NCBI RefSeq assembly: GCF_003952465.1
Contig: NZ_CP034448.1
Location: 2,519,001-2,583,000, forward strand
DNA length: 64,000 bases
Direction of reading: 5' to 3'
Source of the DNA: Mesorhizobium sp. M1B.F.Ca.ET.045.04.1.1
GTDB taxonomy: Bacteria > Pseudomonadota > Alphaproteobacteria > Rhizobiales > Rhizobiaceae
Shown: in pieces, positions 26,079-35,889 of the stretch
How positions within the stretch are numbered: the first letter of the stretch is position 1
Layout of the letters: every line of letters begins with the position of its first letter
Position numbers and translations under genes: made by a program
The notes under the pieces: model-generated
Told to the model about the DNA's origin: nothing
What the model saw: only the letters and a program-made list of their open reading frames with translations
Databases searched by the model: none

Positions 26079-29000
26079 ATGGCAATTCTGGCAGCCGTCC
26101 ATCACTTGACCCACTACAAATACGACCGGCCGGTGGTGCTCGGTCCCCAGGTGATCAGGCTGCAGCCGGCACCGCATTCGCGCACCAAAGTGCTCAGCCA
26201 CTCGCTGAAGGTCGAGCCGAAGGACCACTTCGTCAACCTGCAGCAGGACCCTTACGGCAACTTCCTTGCCCGCTTCGTCTTCCCGGAGCCGGTAACGGAA
26301 CTCAAGATCGAGGTCGATCTCGTCGCCGACATGACGGTCTACAACCCGTTCGACTTCTTCGTCGAGGAGGCGGCCGAAAACTTCCCGTTCGACTATCCGG
26401 AAGAGATTAGAGAGGACCTCGCCATCTACCGGACGCCGGAGGCGGCGGGGCCGTTGCTGTCGAAATTCTTGCAAAGCATCGACCGCAGCCCGAAGAACAC
26501 CGTCAATTTCCTCGTCGACCTCAATGCTCGGCTGCAGCGCGAGATCGCCTATATCGTGCGCATGGAGACCGGCGTCTTCTCGCCGGAGGAGACGCTGGCC
26601 GCGGCCAAGGGATCGTGTCGCGATTCAAGCTGGCTGCTGGTGCAGATCCTGCGCAACCTCGGCATCGCCGCGCGCTTCGTGTCCGGCTACCTGATCCAGC
26701 TCAAGCCCGATCTGGTTTCGCTGGACGGACCGGCTGGAACCTCGGTCGATTTCACCGACCTGCACGCCTGGTGCGAGGTCTATATTCCGGGCGCCGGCTG
26801 GATCGGCTTCGATCCGACTTCCGGCCTGCTCACGGGCGAAAGCCATGTGCCGCTGGCGGCGACGCCGCATTACCGCAATGCCGCGCCGATCTCGGGCATG
26901 GCGAGCTTCGCCAATGTCGATTTCGACTTCGACATGCGGGTCGACCGCATCGCCGAGCATCCGCGCATCACCAAGCCGTTCTCCGACGAAAGCTGGCAGG
27001 CGCTCGACGCGCTGGGCAACAAGGTCGATGCCGCGCTGAACGAAGGCGATGTGCGCCTCACCATGGGCGGCGAGCCGACCTTCGTCTCGATCGACGATTT
27101 CGAGTCCGCGGAATGGAACACGGCGGCCGTCGGTCCGACCAAGCGCGACAAGGCGGACCGGCTCATCCGCAGGCTGCGCGAGCGCTTCGCGCCAGGCGGC
27201 TTCCTGCATTACGGCCAGGGCAAATGGTATCCGGGCGAGAGTCTGCCGCGCTGGACCTTCTCGCTCTACTGGCGCACCGACGGCGAGCCGGTATGGAGTG
27301 ACCCTTCGCTGATCGCCCGCGAAAAGAGCGAGGGCGATATCGGCCCGCAGCAGGCCGAAAGCCTGCTCAAGGCGATCGCCGGCGAGCTTGGCATCGAGAA
27401 ATCGATGGTCGGCGAGGCCTATGAGGATCCGGCCGAATGGCTGCTCAAGGAGGGCAAGCTGCCGGACAATGTCGATCCGTCGAATTCCAAGCTGGAGGAT
27501 CCGGAAGAACGCAGCCGCATGGCGCGTGTGTTCGAGCGCGGCCTGACCAAGCCATCCGGCTACGTGCTGCCGGTCCAGCGCTGGAACAGCCAGGCCGCGG
27601 GGCAACGCTGGCGTTCGGAGAAATGGAACACCCGGCGCGGCCGGCTGTTCCTGGTGCCAGGCGATTCACCGGTCGGCTACCGCTTGCCGCTTGGCACGCT
27701 GCCTTACGTGCCGCCGGCGCAATTCCCCTACATCGTGCCGGTCGATCCGTCGGTGCCGCGCGGGCCGCTGCCGGCGCGCGAGGCCATCTTGCCGGAAGCG
27801 CCAGCGGGCGGCGCCGATGAAACGGCGCGGCAGCAGACGGAAGCCTCCTTCACGGCGGCCACCGCGCAGCAGGACCGTGTCGAGCAGCAGCTCACCGAGA
27901 TCGGCGGAGCGGTGCGCACCGCGCTCACCGTCGAGCCGCGCGACGGACGGCTTTGCGTGTTCATGCCGCCGGTCGAGGCGTTGGAAGACTATCTCGAACT
28001 GGTGGCGGCGGCCGAGAATGCGGCGAAGGCGATCGGCCTGCCGGTGCATATCGAGGGCTACAGCCCGCCGCACGATCCGCGCCTCAACGTCATCCGCGTG
28101 GCGCCCGATCCCGGCGTCATCGAAGTGAACATCCACCCGGCCGCCAACTGGCAGGAATGCGTCGCCACGACGACCGCGATCTACGAGGAAGCCCGGCAGT
28201 CGCGGCTTGGCACCGACAAGTTCATGATCGATGGCCGCCACACCGGGACCGGCGGCGGCAACCATGTCGTGGTGGGCGGCGCGACGCCCAACGACAGCCC
28301 GTTCCTGCGCCGGCCGGACCTGTTGAAAAGCCTGGTGCTAGAATGGCAGCGGCATCCCTCGCTCTCCTACCTGTTCTCGGGCCTGTTCATCGGCCCGACC
28401 AGCCAAGCGCCGCGCATCGACGAGGCGCGGCACGATTCGCTCTATGAGCTGGAGATTGCGCTGGCGCAGGTGCCCCATCCCGACAAGGGCGAGGCGCCGT
28501 TGCCGTGGCTGGTCGACCGGCTGTTCCGCAATCTCTTGACCGACGTGACCGGCAACACGCATCGCTCGGAAATCTGCATCGACAAATTGTTCTCGCCGGA
28601 CGGCCCCACCGGCAGGCTTGGCCTGGTCGAATTCCGCGGTTTCGAGATGCCGCCCAATGCGCGCATGTCGCTCGCACAGCAGTTGCTGGTTCGCGCCATC
28701 ATCGCACGCGCCTGGAAGAACCCGCTCGATGGCCGTTTCACGCGCTGGGGCACTTCGCTGCACGACCGTTTCATGCTGCCGCACTATGTCTGGGCGGATT
28801 TCCTCGACGTGCTGGAGGATTTGAAGCTCAACGGCTTCGAGTTCCGCCCGGAATGGTTCGCCGCGCAGCTCGAATTCCGCTTCCCGTTCTGCGGCGAGGT
28901 GCAGCACGCAGGCGTCAGGCTGGAGCTGAGACAGGCGCTGGAGCCCTGGCACGTGATGGGCGAGCAGGGTGCCATCGGCGGCACCGTCCGCTTCGTCGAT

Positions 29001-29429
29001 TCTTCGGTCGAGCGGGTGCAGGTGAGAACGGAAGGCCTCAATCCTGAGCGCCACGCCATCGTCTGCAATGGGCGCATCGTGCCGATGAAGGTGACCGACA
29101 ACCGCGAGGTCGCGGTGGCGGGCGTGCGCTTCAAGGCCTGGCAGCCGGCCTCCGGCCTGCATCCGGCCCTGCCGGTCAACACGCCGCTGGTCTTCGACAT
29201 CTATGACCGCTGGTCGGGCCGTTCGGTCGGCGGCTGCGTCTACCATGTCGCACATCCGGGCGGCCGCAACTACGATACCTTCCCGGTCAACGGCAACGAG
29301 GCCGAGGCGCGGCGGCTGGCCCGCTTCGAGCCGCGCGGTCATACGCCCGGCGGCTATGTGCTCACCGCCGAAGAAGCTTCTGAAGACTTTCCCATGACCC
29401 TTGACCTGAGACGCCCGGCGAGACTCTGA
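26079..29429 (+). CDS. Transglutaminase-like protease/ligase fused to DUF2126
   Basis: A 1116-residue cytoplasmic protein. Residues 1-100 are a transglutaminase N-terminal beta domain ([20 protein letters not shown]). Residues about 150-270 are a transglutaminase core with an intact triad: Cys180 in [11 protein letters not shown], His229 in [11 protein letters not shown] and Asp245 in GFDPTSG. The rest, about 300-1116, is DUF2126, with [40 protein letters not shown] and [17 protein letters not shown] segments that resemble glutamine-synthetase/GCS2-type carboxylate-amine ligases. The family occurs with circularly permuted ATP-grasp proteins and is thought to modify peptides or make an amide-linked metabolite. 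No substrate is established. It is 6 bases upstream of the next gene. Confidence 0.9.
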   Translation: MAILAAVHHLTHYKYDRPVVLGPQVIRLQPAPHSRTKVLSHSLKVEPKDHFVNLQQDPYGNFLARFVFPEPVTELKIEVDLVADMTVYNPFDFFVEEAAENFPFDYPEEIREDLAIYRTPEAAGPLLSKFLQSIDRSPKNTVNFLVDLNARLQREIAYIVRMETGVFSPEETLAAAKGSCRDSSWLLVQILRNLGIAARFVSGYLIQLKPDLVSLDGPAGTSVDFTDLHAWCEVYIPGAGWIGFDPTSGLLTGESHVPLAATPHYRNAAPISGMASFANVDFDFDMRVDRIAEHPRITKPFSDESWQALDALGNKVDAALNEGDVRLTMGGEPTFVSIDDFESAEWNTAAVGPTKRDKADRLIRRLRERFAPGGFLHYGQGKWYPGESLPRWTFSLYWRTDGEPVWSDPSLIAREKSEGDIGPQQAESLLKAIAGELGIEKSMVGEAYEDPAEWLLKEGKLPDNVDPSNSKLEDPEERSRMARVFERGLTKPSGYVLPVQRWNSQAAGQRWRSEKWNTRRGRLFLVPGDSPVGYRLPLGTLPYVPPAQFPYIVPVDPSVPRGPLPAREAILPEAPAGGADETARQQTEASFTAATAQQDRVEQQLTEIGGAVRTALTVEPRDGRLCVFMPPVEALEDYLELVAAAENAAKAIGLPVHIEGYSPPHDPRLNVIRVAPDPGVIEVNIHPAANWQECVATTTAIYEEARQSRLGTDKFMIDGRHTGTGGGNHVVVGGATPNDSPFLRRPDLLKSLVLEWQRHPSLSYLFSGLFIGPTSQAPRIDEARHDSLYELEIALAQVPHPDKGEAPLPWLVDRLFRNLLTDVTGNTHRSEICIDKLFSPDGPTGRLGLVEFRGFEMPPNARMSLAQQLLVRAIIARAWKNPLDGRFTRWGTSLHDRFMLPHYVWADFLDVLEDLKLNGFEFRPEWFAAQLEFRFPFCGEVQHAGVRLELRQALEPWHVMGEQGAIGGTVRFVDSSVERVQVRTEGLNPERHAIVCNGRIVPMKVTDNREVAVAGVRFKAWQPASGLHPALPVNTPLVFDIYDRWSGRSVGGCVYHVAHPGGRNYDTFPVNGNEAEARRLARFEPRGHTPGGYVLTAEEASEDFPMTLDLRRPARL

Positions 29430-29435
29430 TCGACC

Positions 29436-31847
29436 ATGGCAAAGGGGAATCAGAAACGGGCGGGCAGCAGGCCGCGGACGCGGAGCCTGCTGAGGCTCTA
29501 TCGGCCGATCGACGGCGTCGTCGACGAGATGGTCGACGCCACAGGCAATCCCCGCCCTGCCTGGCGGTCCTTCATCGAAGCGCTGGACGAACTGGGGGCG
29601 GAAACGCTCGGACAGCGTTTTACCCGCGCCGACCAGTATTTGCGCGATGCCGGCGTCTATTACCGCGTCTATGACAAGGCCGGCGCCAACGAGCGCGAAT
29701 GGCCGCTGGCGCATGTCCCGCTGCTGATCGACGAAAAAGAATGGGCCGAGATCAGCGCCGGCCTGGTCCAGCGCGCCGACCTGTTCGAAGCGATCCTGGC
29801 CGATCTCTACGGGCCGAACCGGCTGATCGAGAAAGGCATCCTCCCGGCAGGGCTGATCGCGGCCAGTCCGGAATATCTGCGCCCGGTCGTCGGCGTCCGT
29901 CCGGCCAGCGGTCATTTCCTGCATATGGTCGCCTTCGAGCTCGGTCGCGGACCGGATGGCCGCTGGTGGGTGCTGGGGGACCGCACGCAGGCGCCGTCGG
30001 GCGCCGGCTTCGCGCTGGAGAACCGCGTCGCCACCACACGCGCTCTGTCCGACATCTATGGCGAGCTGCATGTGCACCGGCTTGCCGGCTTCTTCCGCCG
30101 CTTCCGCGACGCGCTGAACGGCATGGCGAAGGATTCCGGCGGCCGTGTCGCCATCCTGACGCCCGGGCCGCTCAACGAGACCTATTACGAGCATGCCTAT
30201 ATCGCGCGCTATCTCGGCATCATGCTGCTCGAGGGCGAGGACCTGACGGTGTCCGGCGGCCGGCTGATGGTGCGCACCGTTTCGGGGCTGATGCCGATCG
30301 GCGTGCTGTGGCGGCGCCTCGATGCCGCCTTCGCCGATCCGCTCGAGCTCAGGCCGGACTCGCAGATCGGCACGCCGGGGCTGGTCGAGGCAATCCGTCG
30401 CGGCACGATCTCGGCCGTCAATGCGTTGGGTTCAGGCCTGATGGAAACCCGAGCGCTGCTTTCCTTCCTGCCGAGGATCGCGCGCGAGTTGCAGCGCGAA
30501 GAGCTCAAACTGCCGAGCATCGCCACCTGGTGGTGCGGGCAGGAGATCGAGCGCGACCATGTGCTGGCCAATATCGACCGCCTGGTGGTTGGCCCGGCGC
30601 TGTCGACACGGCTCGCTTTCGAGGACGACGGCGCAACGCAGCTCGGTTCGGCGCTTTCGGCAGGGGAACAGGCGGCGCTGATCGCGCGGATCGAAGCCGA
30701 CGGCGCCGGCTTTGTCGGCCAGGAAGCGGTGACGCTCTCGACGACGCCGGTCTTTGTCGGCGGTGTGCTGGAGCCTCGGCCTGCCAGCCTGCGCGTCTAC
30801 CTGGCGCGAACACAAGAAGGCTGGACCGTCATGCCCGGCGGCTTTGCCCGCGTCGGCTTCTCGCTCGACCCGACGGCGATCGCCATGCAGCGCGGCGGCC
30901 AGGCGGCGGATGTCTGGGTGGTCAGCGACAGGCCTGTCGAACGCGAGACGCTGCTGCCGCAGGAGACTGACGGCTTCACCCGCACCATGCCCGGCAGCCT
31001 GCCGAGCCGCGCGGCGGAGAACCTGACCTGGCTCGGCCGCTATATCGAGCGCTCGGAAGACACGGTACGCATCCTGCGCGCCTATCATGTACGGCTGGCG
31101 GAGACCTCCGACCCCGAGATGCCGCTGCTTGCCGACATCAGGGACTATCTCGAACCGTTCGGCATCGAGGTCGAGCCGGCGATCCCGCTCGGGCTGATCA
31201 GCACGCTGGACAGCGCCGTCTACAGCGCCGGCCAGATCCGCGACCGCTTCTCGCCGGACGGCTGGCTGGCGCTGAAGGACCTGTCGAAGACCATTCATCA
31301 GTTCGCCGAGACCGTGGCGCCCGGCGACGACGCGACGCGGGCGATGACCGTGATGCTGCGCAAGCTTGCTGGCTTTTCCGGCCTGCTGCACGAGAACATG
31401 TACCGCTTCACCGGCTGGCGCTTCCTGGAGATCGGCCGCCGGCTGGAGCGCGGCATCCAGATCGCCCGCACGCTGGCACGGCTGACCGGAAACGGCGCGC
31501 CGGACGGCGCACTCGACATGATGCTGGAGATCGGCGACAGCGTGATGACCCACCGCCGGCAATATCCGGTGCAGGCCGGGCGGCGCACGGTGATCGACCT
31601 TCTGGCGCTCGATCCGCTCAACCCGCGCTCCATCCTGTTCCAGCTCGAGCGGTTGAAGGCCGAGATCGGCATGCTGCCACCCGTCGGAGGCGAGGGACAC
31701 ATGTCGCCCGCGGCGAAAGAAATCCTGCAGCTCAACACGGCAATCGCGGTGATGGAGCCCCACGACATGACCGTGAAGGTGCTCGACGAACTCGCCAACC
31801 AGATCGGCGATCTCTACAGCAGCCTCGCCAAGGGCTATTTCGGGTAG
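29436..31847 (+). CDS. Circularly permuted ATP-grasp protein fused to an alpha-E domain
   Basis: An 803-residue fusion. Residues about 60-500 are the circularly permuted ATP-grasp domain (DUF404/DUF407; LADLYGPNRLIEKGILPAGL, then GRGPDGRWWVLGDRTQAPSG and LNETYYEHAYIARYLGIMLL). From about residue 520 onward is the all-helical alpha-E domain (DUF403; SRAAENLTWLGRYIERSEDT). In many bacteria these are two adjacent genes; here they are one. The N-terminus is basic (MAKGNQKRAGSRPRTRSLLR). Predicted to form an amide bond with ATP. It lies between two transglutaminase genes with 6-base gaps, so it belongs to the same operon and probably the same pathway. Confidence 0.9.
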   Translation: MAKGNQKRAGSRPRTRSLLRLYRPIDGVVDEMVDATGNPRPAWRSFIEALDELGAETLGQRFTRADQYLRDAGVYYRVYDKAGANEREWPLAHVPLLIDEKEWAEISAGLVQRADLFEAILADLYGPNRLIEKGILPAGLIAASPEYLRPVVGVRPASGHFLHMVAFELGRGPDGRWWVLGDRTQAPSGAGFALENRVATTRALSDIYGELHVHRLAGFFRRFRDALNGMAKDSGGRVAILTPGPLNETYYEHAYIARYLGIMLLEGEDLTVSGGRLMVRTVSGLMPIGVLWRRLDAAFADPLELRPDSQIGTPGLVEAIRRGTISAVNALGSGLMETRALLSFLPRIARELQREELKLPSIATWWCGQEIERDHVLANIDRLVVGPALSTRLAFEDDGATQLGSALSAGEQAALIARIEADGAGFVGQEAVTLSTTPVFVGGVLEPRPASLRVYLARTQEGWTVMPGGFARVGFSLDPTAIAMQRGGQAADVWVVSDRPVERETLLPQETDGFTRTMPGSLPSRAAENLTWLGRYIERSEDTVRILRAYHVRLAETSDPEMPLLADIRDYLEPFGIEVEPAIPLGLISTLDSAVYSAGQIRDRFSPDGWLALKDLSKTIHQFAETVAPGDDATRAMTVMLRKLAGFSGLLHENMYRFTGWRFLEIGRRLERGIQIARTLARLTGNGAPDGALDMMLEIGDSVMTHRRQYPVQAGRRTVIDLLALDPLNPRSILFQLERLKAEIGMLPPVGGEGHMSPAAKEILQLNTAIAVMEPHDMTVKVLDELANQIGDLYSSLAKGYFG

Positions 31848-31853
31848 GCGGCA

Positions 31854-32729
31854 ATGCTCTACGACATCAGGCTCCATCTGCACTACGATTACGCGGCCGC
31901 AGCCGGCGGCGGCCGGCATCAGGTGCGCGTCTTGCCGCAGACGGTTCCCGGCGTGCAGAGGGTTATCGCCGCCTCGTTGTCCTTCGCGCCGACGCCGGCC
32001 GAGCGGGCGGATTTTTCCGATTTCTTCGGCAACAACGTCACCGCGATCGCCTTTCGCGACGCGCATGAGGAGCTCGACATCAGGATGAGCGCGCGGGTGT
32101 CGGTCTCGCGGCCGGAGCCGGGGCTGGACGTCTCGCCCGACATTCACGGCTTGAGGGCGGAACTCGATGCAGTGCGTTCGCTATCGCCTGCCGCGCCGCA
32201 TCATTTCCTCGCCGCCAGCGATCACGCCGGCATCGACGCAGCGATCAGCGCCTATGCGCGGGAGAGCCTTGCAGGTTCGACCGTCGCCACAGCGGCCGAT
32301 CTCTGCAACCGCATCCACCGCGATTTTGCCTATGACGGCGAGGCGACCACCGTGCAGACACGGGCCAGCGACGCCTTCGCGCTGAAACGCGGGGTCTGCC
32401 AGGATTTTTCCCACATCATGATAGCCGGGCTGCGCGGGCTGGGTATCCCCGCCGGATATGTCAGCGGCTTCCTGCGCACCATTCCGCCGAAAGGCAAACC
32501 GCGGCTCGAAGGGGCGGATGCCATGCATGCCTGGGTCAAGGCCTGGTGCGGCCGCGACGCCGGCTGGCAGGAATTCGACCCGACCAACGGCATGCGGGCG
32601 AGCAACGACCATATCACCGTCGGGTACGGCCGCGACTATTCCGACGTGGCGCCGATCGTCGGCGTGCTGAAAACCACCGGCGGCCAGGTCGGTGAGCAGG
32701 CCGTCGATGTCATTCCGGTCGCTGCCTGA
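31854..32729 (+). CDS. Transglutaminase-like protein
   Basis: A 291-residue protein: N-terminal bacterial transglutaminase-like beta domain (LYDIRLHLHYDYAAAAGGGR), then a transglutaminase core with Cys182 in RGVCQDFSHIMIAGLR, His225 in AMHAWVKAWC and Asp242 in EFDPTNG. The triad is complete. Proteins of this type are predicted thiol peptidases or amide-transfer enzymes. The third gene of the operon, it starts 6 bases after the ATP-grasp/alpha-E gene. In many genomes an Anbu proteasome-like peptidase follows this gene; here the next gene is topoisomerase IB and no Anbu gene is present in the window. Confidence 0.9.
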   Translation: MLYDIRLHLHYDYAAAAGGGRHQVRVLPQTVPGVQRVIAASLSFAPTPAERADFSDFFGNNVTAIAFRDAHEELDIRMSARVSVSRPEPGLDVSPDIHGLRAELDAVRSLSPAAPHHFLAASDHAGIDAAISAYARESLAGSTVATAADLCNRIHRDFAYDGEATTVQTRASDAFALKRGVCQDFSHIMIAGLRGLGIPAGYVSGFLRTIPPKGKPRLEGADAMHAWVKAWCGRDAGWQEFDPTNGMRASNDHITVGYGRDYSDVAPIVGVLKTTGGQVGEQAVDVIPVAA

Positions 32730-32856
32730 AAGCTGCGTGGTTGGCATCGGTCGCGATCCGGGCTGCGCCATCGACGGGCTGGGGGCGCGCTTTGGGAACG
32801 GTGGAACCAGCTGCCTGTTGCGCCGCTTATCTACGGACCAGTTCCGTGGAGCCATC

Positions 32857-33948
32857 ATGCTGCAACGAGCACAATCGTCCTCCGGCCGCCCGACGGGTGG
32901 GGAGGAAATGCAAAGGAACGGGGCGCAAGGTTTCGCCGATCGCGCCTCGCTCAGCTATGTCAGCGACGCCGATCCCGGCATTCGCCGATTGAGAAAAGGA
33001 AAGGGATTTTCCTACCTCGGCCCGAACGGGAACCCGGTGAACGCGGCGACGCTCGCCCGCGTCAAGGCGATCGTCATTCCGCCGGCGTGGACGGACGTAT
33101 GGATTTCGCCCGATCCGAACGGCCATATCCAGGCGACCGGCCGGGATCAGCGCGGACGCAAGCAATACCGCTATCACCGGCAGTGGACCGAAGAGCGGGA
33201 CGGTGTCAAATATTCCAGTCTCGTTGCTTTTGCCGAGGCGTTGCCCGATCTCCGGCGCCAGATCGATGCTGACCTGCGCCGGCATGGCCTGTCGCTGGAA
33301 CGTGTGGTCGCCTCGGTGGTCTGGTTGCTCGACAACACCATGATCCGCATCGGCAATGCCGCCTATGCCCGCGACAACAAGAGTTTCGGTTTGACCACTT
33401 TGCGCGACCGCCATGTCGAAATCACCGGCTCCAGCCTGCGGTTCGCCTTCAAGGGCAAATCCGGCAAGGAATGGAAGCTGAGGCTGGTCGACCGCCGCGT
33501 AGCCAAAATCGTGCGCGGCGCCCAGGACCTGCCCGGCCAGAAATTGTTCCAATATCTCGACGAAGGCGGCGATCGGCGACCGCTGCGGTCGGAGGACGTC
33601 AACCGCTACATCCGCGAGGCGTCCGGCTCGGAGTTCAGCTCCAAGCACTTCCGTACCTGGGGCGGCACCATCCATGCGGCAGCGCTGTTTGCGCAGGCAG
33701 AGCTTCCAGAGAGCGTGACCCAGCGAAAGCGGGTGATGAACGGCATCGTCGACAAGGTTGCCGAACGGCTCGGCAACACGCGAGCCGTCTGCCGCCAGTG
33801 CTATATCCATCCACTCGTCTTCGAGGCGTGGTCCGAAGGGAAGCTGCTCGACGAAATGGCGGAAGCCAACAAGCGAAAGCGTCTTATACCGGGCCTCGAC
33901 GAGGAGGAGACGCTGGTGCTCAGATGGCTCAAGGCGCGCGGAGCCTGA
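32857..33948 (+). CDS. DNA topoisomerase IB (poxvirus/eukaryote-like)
   Basis: Relaxes supercoils by a 3'-phosphotyrosine intermediate. The 363-residue product has the N-terminal domain (LSYVSDADPGIRRLRKGKGF, YLGPNGNPVNAATLARVKAI), the catalytic domain with GNAAYARDNKSFGLTTLRDR and FKGKSGKEWKLRLVDRR, the helix HFRTWGGTIHAA, and the nucleophile Tyr316 in VCRQCYIHPLVFEAW. The ATG at 32857 has GTGGAG upstream. An ATG at 32908 would shorten it by 17 residues but its purine-rich site is too close. Such bacterial TopIB genes are common in Rhizobiales and are often stress-linked. Confidence 0.92.
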   Translation: MLQRAQSSSGRPTGGEEMQRNGAQGFADRASLSYVSDADPGIRRLRKGKGFSYLGPNGNPVNAATLARVKAIVIPPAWTDVWISPDPNGHIQATGRDQRGRKQYRYHRQWTEERDGVKYSSLVAFAEALPDLRRQIDADLRRHGLSLERVVASVVWLLDNTMIRIGNAAYARDNKSFGLTTLRDRHVEITGSSLRFAFKGKSGKEWKLRLVDRRVAKIVRGAQDLPGQKLFQYLDEGGDRRPLRSEDVNRYIREASGSEFSSKHFRTWGGTIHAAALFAQAELPESVTQRKRVMNGIVDKVAERLGNTRAVCRQCYIHPLVFEAWSEGKLLDEMAEANKRKRLIPGLDEEETLVLRWLKARGA

Positions 33949-34008
33949 CGAATGGCAGGCGGACAAGGTAAGCCCGTGATCGCCCTACAAATTTTTTTAT
34001 CGACGTCG

Positions 34009-34036
34009 TGTCGGGAAGGGTCCTACTGTCTCGTCC
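34009..34036 (+). promoter_or_regulatory. Candidate ECF-type promoter upstream of the DGPF/ECF operon
   Basis: TGTCGG at 34009-34014 and CGTCC at 34032-34036 are 17 bases apart, about 23 bases before the start of the DGPF gene. ECF sigma factors often recognise this kind of -35/-10 pair and ECF42 genes have been reported to control their own DGPF-encoding operon. The match to the ECF42 consensus is from memory and approximate. Confidence 0.4.
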
Positions 34037-34058
34037 TTTGATACGGAAAGGACGCACC

Positions 34059-34433
34059 ATGCTCTATGCCATCCTCTGCTACGCCTCCGAAGACGTCGTG
34101 TGCTCCTGGAGCAAGGAACAGGACGACGAGGTGATGGCAAAGCTCCTCAACGTACAGGACAAATACGCCAAGGCGGGTCGGCTGGGGCCTGTGGCGCGTC
34201 TCCTGCCGACCACCGCCGCGACGACACTCCGCAAGGTCAAGGGCGAGTCTATGGTGCTCGACGGGCCGTTCGCAGAGACCAAGGAGCAGTTCCTCGGCTT
34301 CTACACGCTCGAATGCCAAGACTTGGATGAGGCCGTCGAGTTCGCCCGCGAGCTCTCCGAGGTCAATCCGAGTGGCGGTTCCTACGAGATCCGACCGGTT
34401 TCGGTCTTCAATCCCACAAAGGTTGCCGTATGA
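34059..34433 (+). CDS. YCII-related (DGPF) domain protein
   Basis: A 124-residue cytoplasmic protein with the ferredoxin-like YCII fold (MLYAILCYASEDVVCSWSKE) and the family signature DGPFAETKEQFLGFYTLE. The ATG at 34059 has AAAGGAC upstream. DGPF proteins are found next to ECF42 sigma factors, and here the gene's stop overlaps the start of such a factor as ATGA, so the pair is translationally coupled. The molecular role of the family is not established. Confidence 0.9.
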   Translation: MLYAILCYASEDVVCSWSKEQDDEVMAKLLNVQDKYAKAGRLGPVARLLPTTAATTLRKVKGESMVLDGPFAETKEQFLGFYTLECQDLDEAVEFARELSEVNPSGGSYEIRPVSVFNPTKVAV

Positions 34434-35704
34434 CAGAGCTTGCCTGGATAAGCACCGCGATCAGCAACGCCCGTCCGCAGGCGATGGGCGCGCTGCTGCG
34501 CTATTTCCGCGACCTCGACGCCGCGGAAGAAGCTTTCCAGGATGCATGTCTCAGGGCACTGAAGAACTGGCCGAAAAACGGTCCGCCGCGCGATCCGGCG
34601 GCATGGCTGATCTTCGTCGGCCGCAACAGCGGCATCGACGCGGTGCGCAAGCGCGCCAAGCAGGCGCCGATGCCGGAAGAGGACCAGATTTCCGATCTCG
34701 AGGATGCCGAAGGCGATATGGCCGAGCGGCTGGACGGCGCGCATTATCGCGACGACATATTGCGGCTCTTGTTCATATGCTGCCATCCGGACCTGCCGGC
34801 GACGCAGCAGATCGCGGTGGCGCTGCGCATCGTCTCCGGCCTCACAGTCAAGCAGATCGCGCGCGCCTTCCTCGTCGGCGAGAGCGCCATGGAGCAGCGC
34901 ATCACCCGCGCCAAGGCGCGCATAGCCGACGCCGGCGTGCCGTTCGAGACGCCCGGCGCTGTCGAGCGTTCCGAGCGGCTCGCGGCGGTTGCCGCCATGG
35001 TCTATCTCATCTTCAACGAGGGCTACTCGACCAATGGCGGCGAGGCGCCGGTCCGCGCGCCGCTCTGCGAGGAGGCGATCCGGCTCGCCAGGCTGCTGCT
35101 CAGGCTGTTTCAGCAGGAACCGGAGATCATGGGACTGACCGCGCTGCTGCTTCTCCAGCATGCGCGCGCGCCGGCGCGCTTCGACGAAAATGGCGAGATC
35201 GTGCTGCTCGAAGACCAGGACCGGTCGCTCTGGAGCCGCAAGATGATCGACGAGGGCCTGGCCCTGGTCGACAAGGCGCTGCGCCACCGCAAGCCCGGCC
35301 CTTACCAGGTGCAGGCGGCGATCGCAGCGCTGCATGCGCGGGCGGCAACGCCCGAGGATACCGACTGGACCGAGATCGACCTGCTCTACGGCCTGCTCGA
35401 GCAGATGCAGCCGTCGCCGGTGGTGACGCTCAACCGCGCCGTCGCGGTGAGCAAGGTGCGCGGCCCGGAAGCGGCTTTAGCCATGATCGAGCCTTTGGAG
35501 GACAGGCTGTCCGGCTATTTCCATTTCTTCGGGCTGAGGGGTGGTTTGCTGATGCAACTCGACCGCAATGAGGAAGCGCGCGTCGCCTTCGACCGCGCCA
35601 TAGCTCTAGCAAATACCGCCGCAGAGGCGGCGCATATCCGCATGCATATCGACCGGCTGATCAAGGAAAGCGCTGAGAAGTCCTCCATCCAGAAGGCGCG
35701 CTGA
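34430..35704 (+). CDS. ECF42-type RNA polymerase sigma factor with C-terminal TPR-like domain
   Basis: A 424-residue sigma factor, about twice the length of a classical ECF factor. The N-terminal part is sigma2 (MGALLRYFRDLDAAEEAFQD, then FVGRNSGIDAVRKRAK) and sigma4 (LRIVSGLTVKQIARAFLVGE, ITRAKARI). The C-terminal two thirds carry VYLIFNEGYSTNGGE and tetratricopeptide-like helices (VTLNRAVAVSKVRGPEAALA and FFGLRGGLLMQLDRNEEARV). This is the ECF42 layout, for which no anti-sigma factor is known and the C-terminal extension is believed to control activity. It overlaps the DGPF gene by 4 bases. Confidence 0.92.
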   Translation: MTELAWISTAISNARPQAMGALLRYFRDLDAAEEAFQDACLRALKNWPKNGPPRDPAAWLIFVGRNSGIDAVRKRAKQAPMPEEDQISDLEDAEGDMAERLDGAHYRDDILRLLFICCHPDLPATQQIAVALRIVSGLTVKQIARAFLVGESAMEQRITRAKARIADAGVPFETPGAVERSERLAAVAAMVYLIFNEGYSTNGGEAPVRAPLCEEAIRLARLLLRLFQQEPEIMGLTALLLLQHARAPARFDENGEIVLLEDQDRSLWSRKMIDEGLALVDKALRHRKPGPYQVQAAIAALHARAATPEDTDWTEIDLLYGLLEQMQPSPVVTLNRAVAVSKVRGPEAALAMIEPLEDRLSGYFHFFGLRGGLLMQLDRNEEARVAFDRAIALANTAAEAAHIRMHIDRLIKESAEKSSIQKAR

Positions 35705-35889
35705 TAGCGAGTAGCGGTTTCTGGCCCAATTTAGCGCACCGGCCTTGGACCATGCCGGGGTGGCGGTTTTTTCCTGAAACGAGTAATGCCACGCCATCAA
35801 AGGCGCCCGGACGTGCCCAAGGGCACGGCAAGGCACGGCGCAAGGCTTCGACGCTCGCCATATCCAGGCGGGATTTGAAAGGGACCAAA

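Noticed and set aside
29699..30970. A long plus-strand frame inside the ATP-grasp/alpha-E gene
   Set aside because: It overlaps a real gene in another frame and its Arg/Ala-rich product has no recognisable fold.
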